The notes under the pieces are model-generated. The model ran no database searches. It was not told where the DNA came from and worked only from the letters and a program-made list of their open reading frames with translations. A DNA stretch of 64,000 nucleotides, from contig JADJSA010000007.1 in assembly GCA_016711925.1 (NCBI GenBank), positions 124,001-188,000 on the forward strand. The letters run 5' to 3'. The DNA is from Candidatus Methylophosphatis haderslevensis. GTDB lineage: Bacteria > Pseudomonadota > Gammaproteobacteria > Burkholderiales > Rhodocyclaceae. Position 1 is the stretch's first letter, and every line of letters begins with the position of its first letter. Below, in pieces: positions 41,920-48,709 of this stretch. Made by a program: the position numbers and the translations under genes.

Positions 41920-42612
41920 ATGGCAAAGACTTACACGGCGGTCAAGGGCGATACCTATCGCAAGATCGCGGCAGCGATGATGGGCGATCCGCAACTGGCG
42001 GCGACGCTGGCCGACTATAACGGCATACTCGACCTGAAGCAGATCGTCGCGGGGCAGCAGCTTTCGATACCGGCGGCCCGCGATCTGGCGCCGAGCCGCG
42101 CAGCGCGTCCGCGCGCCGCCGCCTGGCCGGCGCCGCCGACGAGCCTGCAGGGCATCCTCGACACCTTCGGCAACCTGCTTGCCTATGTGCGCGACGATGC
42201 CACGGTTGATCCGAAGTGGGAGGCGCAGTTCATCGTGCGCCAGCCGCTGCCGTATGCCATTCCGCTGGACTGGGACACCAGCCAGTCGGTCACCGCGGTG
42301 CGCTGCCACAAGCTGCTCGCGCCGCTGCTTCTGCAGGTGTTCGAGCAGATCGCCGCGCGCGGCCTGCGCGGCACGGTCAAGACCTACGGCGGCTGCTACG
42401 TCTATCGGCCCAAGCGCAACGGCGCCAAGCCCTCGACCCACTCATGGGGCATTGCATTCGATCTGAACGTGCGCACCAACCAGATGGGCACGGCCGGCGA
42501 CATGGACCCGCGGCTGGTCGAACTGATCGAGTCGTTCGGCTTCCTGTGGGGCGGGCGCTGGGCCGGGCGCGGCAAGGACCCAATGCATTTTCAATACTGT
42601 AGCGGCTACTGA
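41920..42612 (+). CDS. LysM domain fused to M15-type D-Ala-D-Ala carboxypeptidase/endolysin-like peptidase
   Basis: 230 aa behind AAGGAGGG. Residues 1-52 form a LysM-like domain (KTYTAVKGDTYRKIAAAMMG, ILDLKQIVAGQQLSIPAA). After an Ala/Pro/Arg linker the C-terminal part has the zinc motif THSWGIAFDLNVR (His-x6-Asp) and GRGKDPMHFQYC (second His), as in VanY/L-alanoyl-D-glutamate peptidases. It should cut peptidoglycan stem peptides. There is no signal peptide, which for a murein enzyme suggests phage origin or an unusual route. No other phage gene is present. Confidence 0.82.
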   Translation: MAKTYTAVKGDTYRKIAAAMMGDPQLAATLADYNGILDLKQIVAGQQLSIPAARDLAPSRAARPRAAAWPAPPTSLQGILDTFGNLLAYVRDDATVDPKWEAQFIVRQPLPYAIPLDWDTSQSVTAVRCHKLLAPLLLQVFEQIAARGLRGTVKTYGGCYVYRPKRNGAKPSTHSWGIAFDLNVRTNQMGTAGDMDPRLVELIESFGFLWGGRWAGRGKDPMHFQYCSGY

Positions 42613-42635
42613 CCGGCCGCGGCGGGCCGGGCGGA

Positions 42636-44132
42636 TCAGTCGCGCCGCATCTGCGGGAACAGGATCACGTCGCGGATGTTCGCGCTGTCGGTCAGCAGCA
42701 TGACCAGACGGTCGATGCCGATGCCGCAGCCCCCGGTCGGCGGCAGGCCGTATTCGAGCGTGCGCACGTAATCGGCGTCGTAGTACATCGCTTCCTCGTC
42801 GCCGGCCTCCTTGGCGCGGGCCTGCTCGCGGAAGCGCTGGTCCTGGTCTTCCGGGTCGTTCAGCTCGGAGAAGCCGTTGGCGATTTCGCGCCCGACGATG
42901 AACAGTTCGAAGCGTTCGGCGATCTCCGGGTTGCCGGCGGATCGGCGCGCCAGCGGGCTCACTTCGGCCGGGTAGTCGATGATGAACGTGGGATCCCACA
43001 ACTCGGCTTCGGCGCAAGCTTCGAACAACTGCAATTGCAGGCTGCCGAGGCCGCCGGGCTTGAGCGCTTCGCCGAATTCCCGAATCCTGTTCCTGAGCCA
43101 CTGCGCATCGTTGAGTTCGGCCTCGCTGAAACCGGGGTGATACTTGCGGATCGCCTGCACGATGGTCAGCCGCTCGAACGGCTTGCCCAGGTCGAGTTCG
43201 CGGCCCTGGTACTGGAATTTCGAGGTGCCGAGCGCCTCTTCGGCGGAATGGCGCAACAGGCCCTCGGTGAAGTCCATCAGCATGTGGTAGTTCGCGTAGG
43301 CCTCGTAGAATTCCATCATCGTGAATTCCGGGTTGTGGCGCGGCGAAATGCCCTCGTTGCGGAAGTTGCGGTTGACCTCGAACACCTTCTCGAAACCGCC
43401 GACCACCAGCCGTTTCAGGTAAAGCTCGGGCGCGATGCGCAGGAAAAACTGCATGTCGAGCGCGTTGTGGTGGGTGACGAAGGGCTTGGCGGCGGCGCCA
43501 CCCGGTATCGGGTGCATCATCGGCGTCTCGACTTCGAGGAAGCCGTGGCTCATCATGTAGTTGCGGATCGACTGAATCATGCGGCTGCGGGCGACGAAGG
43601 TGAAGCGCGTGCCCTCGTTCATGATCAGGTCGAGATGGCGGTTGCGGTACTTCTGCTCGACGTCGGTGAGGCCGTGGAATTTCTCCGGCAGCGGACGCAG
43701 CGCCTTCGACAACAGGCGGATCTCGGCGCACAGCACCGTGAGCTCGCCGGTCTTGGTCTTGAACAGCGTGCCGACGCAGCCGACGATGTCGCCGATGTCC
43801 CAGCGCTTGAACTCCTTGTGCACGGCTTCGCCGGTGACATCGTTGGAGACGAAGATCTGGATGCGGCCCGACAGATCCTGAATCGTGCCGAAACTTGCCT
43901 TGCCCATCACCCGCTTCAACATGATGCGCCCGGCCACCTTGACCGAAACCGGCGTGGCTTCGAGTTCCTCGCGCGATTTCTCGCCGTAGAACTCGTCGAG
44001 CTTGCCGGCGGTGTTTTCGCGCTGGAAATCGTTCGGGTAGGCGTTGCCCGCGGCGCGCCACTCGGCGAGCTTGGCGCGGCGCTCGGCGATGAGCTGGTTT
44101 TCGTCCTGCGGGGGCGGATTGGACTCGGTCAT
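42636..44132 (-). CDS. lysS: Lysyl-tRNA synthetase (class II)
   Basis: 498 aa from ATG 44132 (TESNPPPQDENQLIAERRAK); an upstream ATG at 44171 lies in the toxin gene and is less likely. The OB-fold anticodon domain (VKVAGRIMLKRVMGKASFGT) is followed by class II motif 2 EVNRNFRNEGISPRHNPEFT and motif 3 GGCGIGIDRLVMLLT. It attaches lysine to tRNA-Lys. In many bacteria prfB and lysS form one operon; here a PIN toxin-antitoxin pair sits between them in the same direction. Confidence 0.96.
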   Translation of the reverse strand: MTESNPPPQDENQLIAERRAKLAEWRAAGNAYPNDFQRENTAGKLDEFYGEKSREELEATPVSVKVAGRIMLKRVMGKASFGTIQDLSGRIQIFVSNDVTGEAVHKEFKRWDIGDIVGCVGTLFKTKTGELTVLCAEIRLLSKALRPLPEKFHGLTDVEQKYRNRHLDLIMNEGTRFTFVARSRMIQSIRNYMMSHGFLEVETPMMHPIPGGAAAKPFVTHHNALDMQFFLRIAPELYLKRLVVGGFEKVFEVNRNFRNEGISPRHNPEFTMMEFYEAYANYHMLMDFTEGLLRHSAEEALGTSKFQYQGRELDLGKPFERLTIVQAIRKYHPGFSEAELNDAQWLRNRIREFGEALKPGGLGSLQLQLFEACAEAELWDPTFIIDYPAEVSPLARRSAGNPEIAERFELFIVGREIANGFSELNDPEDQDQRFREQARAKEAGDEEAMYYDADYVRTLEYGLPPTGGCGIGIDRLVMLLTDSANIRDVILFPQMRRD

Positions 44133-44142
44133 GACTTTGCTT

Positions 44143-44574
44143 TCAGGAAAATTCGAAAACGTTGAAACCAAGGGCGCGGGCGGCTTCCGCCTGGACCTTG
44201 TCGGAAGTGGCGAACTCGATTGCGGAAACGGTGCGTGCCGCCGCGAGATGCAAAGCGTCGAGCGTACGCAGCGGCAGGGCCGGCAGCACGTCGATCAGGT
44301 CGCGCGCCGAGGCGTAGTCGCCGAAACTGCCTTGGTGAATGTGCCAGGCCCCCCCGCGCACATGATTGTCGAATTCGGCAAGTGCGCGCCGCTCGAGCGA
44401 GGGGTCGATGTGCCCGGCACGCCGCCGGCGTGCGAGCAGGCAGCGGAATTCGACCAGCGTCAGTGCCGCCGTCGTCGCATCCTCTCGCTGTTCCGCCCAG
44501 TCGAGCACATCCAGCGAGTGCGGTTCACGGATGTAGCACTTGGCGAGTGCGCTGGTATCGATGTAGGCGATCAA
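44143..44574 (-). CDS. PIN-domain ribonuclease toxin (VapC-like)
   Basis: 143 aa from a TTG at 44574, which overlaps the antitoxin stop (TTGA); an ATG start would need 32 codons of non-homologous sequence. The acidic PIN residues are Asp in IAYIDTSALAKCYIRE, Glu in ALTLVEFRCLLARRR, Asp in LRTLDALHLAAA and the late ATSDKV. VapC toxins are Mg-dependent RNases, usually cutting tRNA or rRNA. It is second in the operon and 10 bp upstream of lysS, so its transcripts may run into lysS. Confidence 0.88.
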   Translation of the reverse strand: MIAYIDTSALAKCYIREPHSLDVLDWAEQREDATTAALTLVEFRCLLARRRRAGHIDPSLERRALAEFDNHVRGGAWHIHQGSFGDYASARDLIDVLPALPLRTLDALHLAAARTVSAIEFATSDKVQAEAARALGFNVFEFS

Positions 44575-44801
44575 CGGCGATCCTCGCGATCGTCGGCGAG
44601 CAGCGCCTCGCTGGGTACCGACTGCATCGGCTGGCCGGCGAGAAAATCGGTCAGTCCGCGCAGGCTGCACCGCGACTTGACCGGCAGTATGCGTGCGACC
44701 GCTTCGCCGTGCCGGACTACCAGAACCTCATCGCCGTCTGCGAACATCTTTTCCGGATGCGACAAGCCTTCGCGCGCTTCCCGGATGGTCAGGGTTTTCA
44801 T
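44571..44801 (-). CDS. Antitoxin of the Phd/YefM or VapB type
   Basis: 76 aa from ATG 44801. MKTLTIREAREGLSHPEKMF then DGDEVLVVRHGEAVARILPV resembles Phd/YefM-type antitoxins (Ala-Arg-xx-Leu helix followed by a strand with the pattern VLVTRHGKPVA). The C-terminal 30 residues (FLAGQPMQSVPSEALLADDR) would wrap the toxin. It overlaps the PIN toxin gene by 4 bp. An 11-bp palindrome upstream is its likely autoregulatory operator. Confidence 0.85.
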   Translation of the reverse strand: MKTLTIREAREGLSHPEKMFADGDEVLVVRHGEAVARILPVKSRCSLRGLTDFLAGQPMQSVPSEALLADDREDRR

Positions 44802-44814
44802 GATGGATTCCAGT

Positions 44815-44843
44815 TGTGTCACAATGTCGCAAATTGTGACACA
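44815..44843 (-). promoter_or_regulatory. Operator-like palindrome of the PIN toxin-antitoxin operon
   Basis: TGTGTCACAAT (44815-44825) and ATTGTGACACA (44833-44843) are perfect 11-bp inverted repeats separated by 7 bp, so their centres are 18 bp apart (under two helical turns). They lie 14 bp upstream of the antitoxin ATG. The position and symmetry fit repression by the antitoxin or the complex. Confidence 0.75.
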
Positions 44844-44894
44844 CAACGCCAGCCGTCACAAGCGGCGTCCCGCGACTGACGCATGCCGTCGCCG

Positions 44895-45999
44895 CTACAC
44901 GCCCTGCTTCAGGCTGGCTTCGATGAACGGGTCGAGGTCGCCGTCGAGCACGCCTTGCGTGTTGCCGATCTCGACGTTGGTGCGCAGATCCTTGATGCGC
45001 GACTGGTCGAGCACGTAGCTGCGGATCTGGTGGCCCCAGCCGATGTCGCTCTTCGAATCTTCGAGTTGCTGTTGTTCCGACTGGCGCTTGCGCAGCTCGG
45101 CCTCGTAAAGGCGCGATTTGAGCATCGCCATCGCCTCGGCGCGGTTGCGGTGCTGCGAACGGTCGTTCTGGCACTGCACGACGATGCCGCTCGGCAGGTG
45201 CGTGATGCGGATCGCCGAATCGGTCTTGTTGATGTGCTGGCCGCCGGCACCCGAGGCGCGAAACGTATCCACGCGCAGATCGGCCGGATTGATCTCGATC
45301 TCGATCGAGTCATCGACTTCCGGATAGACGAACACGCTGGCGAAACTGGTGTGGCGCCGCGCGTTCGAGTCGTAGGGCGACTTGCGCACCAGGCGGTGGA
45401 TGCCGGTCTCGGTGCGCAGCGTGCCGTAGGCATACTCGCCGCTGACCTTGATCGATGCGCTCTTCAGGCCCGCGACTTCGCCTTCGGATTCTTCCAGCAC
45501 CTCGGGCGTGAAGCCCTTGCGCTCGCAATAGCGCAGGTACATGCGCAGCAGCATCGACGCCCAGTCCTGCGCCTCGGTGCCGCCCTGGCCGGCCTGGATG
45601 TCGACGAAGCAGTTGTTCGGATCGACCGGGTTGTTGAACATGCGGCGGAATTCCATCGCCGCGATTTCCTTCTCGATGCCGTCGAGATCGGCCTCCACCG
45701 CGACGACGGTGTCTTCGTCGTTCTCGCCGCGCGCAAGTTCGAACAGCTCGCTGGTGTCGGAAATATGACTCGCCGCGCTCTGCAGCGCGACCACCACCGA
45801 TTCGAGCGCCTTCTTCTCCTTGCCGAGTTCCTGCGCGCGCGGGGCGTCGTTCCATACCGCCGGGTCTTCGAGCGCCCGGCCGACTTCGATCAGCTTTTCA
45901 GCCTTGAGATCGAAGTCAAAGATACCTCCGCAGTTCGAGCTCCCGGCCCTTGAGGTCGGCGAGGCGCGAGGCGATGGCGTTGAGGCGTTCTGCTTCCAT
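44895..45999 (-). CDS. prfB: Peptide chain release factor 2 (programmed +1 frameshift)
   Basis: The first 27 codons (45999-45919, MEAERLNAIASRLADLKGRE...) end at CTT followed by TGA (45918-45916). The sequence AGGTATCTTTGAC is the classic RF2 autoregulatory site: a Shine-Dalgarno-like AGG, slippery CTT, then UGA C. Translation resumes at 45917 (DFDLKAEKLIEV) to 44895, total 367 aa. The GGQ motif is at residues 252-254 in ASGAGGQHINKTD. The stop-codon recognition tripeptide is SPY (207-209, TCG CCC TAC) where RF2 normally has SPF. RF2 ends translation at UGA and UAA. Confidence 0.95.
45915..45930 (-). promoter_or_regulatory. prfB programmed +1 frameshift site
   Basis: On the minus strand: CGGAGGTATCTTTGAC. 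The AGG purine stretch sits three bases before the CTT P-site codon, and the in-frame UGA is followed by C, the weakest context. Low RF2 lets the ribosome slip +1, so RF2 controls its own synthesis. Confidence 0.95.
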
Positions 46000-46214
46000 G
46001 TTGGGGGCGGGCAAAAACAGAAATTATACCGTAGCGCAGCGTCCCGGCCGCGGTTGCATCGACTGGCCCGCCCTGGCTGCTATCGCATGCTTGCGCCTCA
46101 TCTGTGGCGCTTGGCGGCGTCACGATTGCCTCGGCTTGCGAGCCAAACGCGCTATTGCGGCGCACGCCCATGTCGTATGATCGCGTCTTCGCGACTGTCT
46201 GCTCCGGAATAGCC

Positions 46215-46967
46215 ATGCAACGCCTGCTCGCCCTGATCGGCCCCATTCCTTTCATTGCACTGGCCATCGTGGCGGCCGGGCTGTCGCTTGGCTCGGCGGT
46301 GTGGCTGTATGGCGAAGTCCTTGCACCGGCGCTCGCTGAGTCGAATTCCCCCTGGCGTTATCCGCTGACCGGACTCGCGCTGGCTACCAGCTACTTTGCC
46401 TATGGCTTGACGCTGCTTGTGGTTGCGCCTGCGCTCAACACCATGCTCGGCGGCCGGCTGCGGCCGTACCGCGGCTCGGCGGTGTCGCTGGAGGCGATGC
46501 GCTGGTACGTGCATTGCACGTTGACGCTGGTGGTGCGCTATTCCTTTCTCGAATTCGTCACGCCGTCGCCATTTGCCCAGATGTATTTCCGGCTGATGGG
46601 CATGAAGATCGGCCGCAACGTCAATATCAACTCGACCGCGATCGCAGATCCCTCGCTGATCGAAATCGGCGACAACGTCACCATCGGCGGCACCGCGAGC
46701 ATCATGGCGCACTACAGCCAGGGCGGCTATCTGATCATTGCGCCGGTCAAGCTCGGCGCCGGTTCGACAATCGGCTTGCGCGCAATCGTCATGGGCGGCG
46801 TTGAAGTCGGCGACAAAGCCAAAGTGCTGGCGGGCTCGTTCGTGTTGCCCAACACGCGCATACCGGCCGGGGAGAAGTGGGGCGGCATTCCAGCCTGCCG
46901 CATCGAACGCGACAGTGACGATGCCGGCAGCGACATGCGCAGCCGTGGCGACGGAAGTGCGCAGTAG
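46215..46967 (+). CDS. Membrane protein with left-handed beta-helix (hexapeptide) acyltransferase-like domain
   Basis: 250 aa from ATG 46215. Two N-terminal membrane helices (FIALAIVAAGLSLGSAVWLY, YPLTGLALATSYFAYGLTLL) are followed by a soluble part with hexapeptide repeats from about residue 130: IGRNVNINSTAIADPSLIEI, GDNVTIGGTASIMAHY, IGLRAIVMGGVEVGDKAKVL. This layout resembles the C-terminal membrane/LbH module found at the end of some peptide-synthetase-like proteins. It may transfer an acyl group near the membrane; the substrate is unknown. The next gene starts 7 bp later, so the two probably act together. Confidence 0.75.
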   Translation: MQRLLALIGPIPFIALAIVAAGLSLGSAVWLYGEVLAPALAESNSPWRYPLTGLALATSYFAYGLTLLVVAPALNTMLGGRLRPYRGSAVSLEAMRWYVHCTLTLVVRYSFLEFVTPSPFAQMYFRLMGMKIGRNVNINSTAIADPSLIEIGDNVTIGGTASIMAHYSQGGYLIIAPVKLGAGSTIGLRAIVMGGVEVGDKAKVLAGSFVLPNTRIPAGEKWGGIPACRIERDSDDAGSDMRSRGDGSAQ

Positions 46968-46973
46968 AGACTG

Positions 46974-47591
46974 ATGAACCTTCCTACGCTTGAAACCATT
47001 GGCGTCCGGCTCATCATCGTGGCCGGCGCGCTGGCAGCGTGGTTCGTTACCCAGCGTCTCATCGGCCAGCGCGCGCTGGCAGGGGCGCGCATCGGCGATC
47101 GCCTTCACGACCTGACCGCCGGCGCCAATCGTTGGTTGCACCAACACCCGCAAGCGGCGGACCGGATACTGATAGCCAGTTCGCTCGGGATCGATTCGAT
47201 TTCCCTCTTCGTGCTCGGCTACGCCGTGTTCGGAACCGACTTCACGCCGTTCTGGGGACTGCTGAGCCTGTTCGCCCTGCGCCAAGCCTGCCAGGCAGTC
47301 GTTGCGTTGCCCGCGCCGCCGGGCATCATCTGGCGCAACCCCGGGTTCCCGTCGCTCTTCGTAACCTATGAAGTCGGAAACGACTTCTTCTTTTCCGGCC
47401 ACACCGCGCTGGCCGTCTACGGTGCGATTCAACTTGCCACGCTCGGCATCCCGGCGCTGACTGCGCTCGGAATTCTGGCTGCAGTCGGGCAGGCGGTGCT
47501 TGTCATCGTGCTGCGCGCCCACTGGACCATCGACGTGGTGGCCGGCTTGCTCGCGGCACTGCTGGTGGGGATGATGTTCGGCGCTTTGTGA
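46974..47591 (+). CDS. PAP2/sphingomyelin-synthase-like membrane phosphatase or transferase
   Basis: 205 aa, five to six membrane helices. The catalytic pattern is NDFFFSGHTALAVYGAIQ (SGHT) and LRAHWTIDVVAGLLAAL (HxxxD), which is the arrangement of the C-terminal PAP2 superfamily branch that includes sphingomyelin synthase-related proteins. The first PAP2 motif (KxxxxxxRP) is not evident, as expected for that branch. The active site would face the periplasm. Together with the upstream LbH protein it may modify a lipid head group; this is inferred from adjacency only. Confidence 0.78.
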   Translation: MNLPTLETIGVRLIIVAGALAAWFVTQRLIGQRALAGARIGDRLHDLTAGANRWLHQHPQAADRILIASSLGIDSISLFVLGYAVFGTDFTPFWGLLSLFALRQACQAVVALPAPPGIIWRNPGFPSLFVTYEVGNDFFFSGHTALAVYGAIQLATLGIPALTALGILAAVGQAVLVIVLRAHWTIDVVAGLLAALLVGMMFGAL

Positions 47592-47719
47592 GGCGCAGTC
47601 CGGCAGGGAGTGACAGGGAAGAATTGGGGGCCACGGTTCCAAAAGCGCTTCTACTTTCTGAAGCGAAAGAGGCAAGTTCCAATGGCACTCACTGACCGAC
47701 TCGGCACCGCATGCCCGGC

Positions 47720-47803
47720 GAGGCGCATGAAATGGCGATCTGCAGGCAGGCGATGCCAGGTGCCGCATGGATGCTTGCTCCTGGCGCTGCCTGCCTGCAC
47801 ACC
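47720..47803. repeat. Dispersed palindromic repeat, copy 8
   Basis: GAGGCGCATGAAATGGCGATC (from 47720) continues TGCAGGCAGGCGATGCC, then a second, shorter arm GTGCCGCATGGATGC near 47760. It is more degenerate than copy 7. Confidence 0.65.
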
Positions 47804-47817
47804 CAGATTCAGGACCC

Positions 47818-47886
47818 GTAAGGGTGCAATGAGCGCAGCACACTGCACCGAGCAATTTCATTCGGCCCAATATCGATTGCGCCCTA
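47818..47886. repeat. REPIN-like doublet, copy 1
   Basis: 69 bp beginning GTAAGGGTGCAATG and ending ATTGCGCCCTAC, so the two ends are inverted GTAG-headed REP sequences. It is about 90 % identical to 48362-48430 by eye. Confidence 0.75.
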
Positions 47887-47909
47887 CGCGGGCTGCCGGT
47901 GGCCTGCCC

Positions 47910-48128
47910 GCGACCGACGGACGCACCAGCGCAGCGCGACCGGCTTCGTCGACACCGTGGACGGCAAAAAAACGTACTTGGCGAGATCGATGCCAACGGC
48001 AATAATAGCCATGGCCTTTCCCTTTTCAGAGTGTGAGGATGAGACTTCGCACTTCCCATCCTGGCACGACCGTGCCGCGTGCCAGACTGCGCCAACCTCG
48101 GGACGGGGAAGTCCCTTTCCTTCGTTAG
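47910..48128 (-). mobile_element. IS110 element end, copy 2 (remnant)
   Basis: Nearly identical to 18876-19091 and in the same orientation. It carries the transposase start (ATG 48012, AIIAVGIDLAK) and one extra T in the TTTT run near 47970, which breaks the frame. The left side stops 24 bp from the REPIN-like repeat. Confidence 0.8.
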
Positions 48129-48361
48129 GCCTCTCAAGAAACAGAAACTGTAAGTTGCTGTTTTTCCTCGAACACCGTGTCCGCGTCGAAGCGGGCTTGG
48201 GATGCTCAGAAACACAGCTATTCCGTGATCCAACATGTCAAACCCCGGCTCAACTAACGTCCTTGACCTACTGACGGACTTCCCGCACGCAGCCGGCGCG
48301 TTTGCCGAGATGCAGCGCTACATCAGACAAGTCTCCCAGTACGCTGACTTCCCCAGGACCC

Positions 48362-48430
48362 GTAGGGTGCAATGAGCGCAGCGCATTGCACCGAGCAATC
48401 TCATTCGGCGCAATATCGATTGCGCCCTAC
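48362..48430. repeat. REPIN-like doublet, copy 2
   Basis: It begins GTAGGGTGCAATG; GGTGCAATG pairs with CATTGCACC nine bases later as a REP hairpin with the GTAG head. The other end ATTGCGCCCTAC is the inverted GTAG-headed partner. Two inverted REPs of this kind form a REPIN, the usual unit mobilised by RAYTs. Confidence 0.78.
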
Positions 48431-48586
48431 GCGGGCTTCATCGCCGCCAACACCTGTCCGTCGCGCTCGCCGCCGACAATGGCGCGCAGGATCTTCTGGC
48501 CCGTTTCGCCGACGACGGGCAGCAGCCCTTGTTGTGACAAACATTGGTCCGCTCCCAATTGCGCGCGGGCCCCCATTGGCATACCT

Positions 48587-48697
48587 CCTGGAAGCCGCAT
48601 GCCTATTTGTGTCCGAGGCATCCAGCCCTGCAAGCGCCATTCCATGCGCCTTCCAGCCAGGCATGCCTGAAGCGCGCCATCCGGTGCGGCTTCCAGG
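48587..48697. repeat. Dispersed palindromic repeat, copy 9
   Basis: The left arm CCTGGAAGCCGCATGCC (48587) and two right arms, AAGCGCCATTCCATGCGCC (48632-48650) and GCGGCTTCCAGG (48686-48697), are present. It lies just beyond the recJ stop codon. Confidence 0.78.
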
Positions 48698-48709
48698 CTA
48701 TCGCGCTGT

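Larger units (their letters stand above)
47592..48709. other. 1.1-kb repeat and IS debris between the PAP2-like gene and recJ
   Basis: No intact gene is recognised. In order it holds: a palindromic repeat (47720-47803), a REPIN-like doublet (47818-47886), an IS110 end (47910-48128), a 46-codon orphan frame (48235-48375, SNPGSTNVLDLLTDFPHAAG) ending in the second REPIN-like doublet (48362-48430), a minus-strand stub resembling an IS110 C-terminal piece (QKILRAIVGGERDGQVLAAM, about 48430-48540), and another palindromic repeat (48587-48697). Confidence 0.65.

Noticed and set aside
45916..45918. In-frame UGA in prfB as a selenocysteine or nonsense mutation
   Set aside because: The AGG...CTT-TGA-C context is the known programmed frameshift site and the downstream frame is +1.
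48235..48375. A 46-codon frame as a small protein gene
   Set aside because: It ends inside a REPIN-like repeat and has no ribosome-binding site; it looks like a truncated gene start at best.
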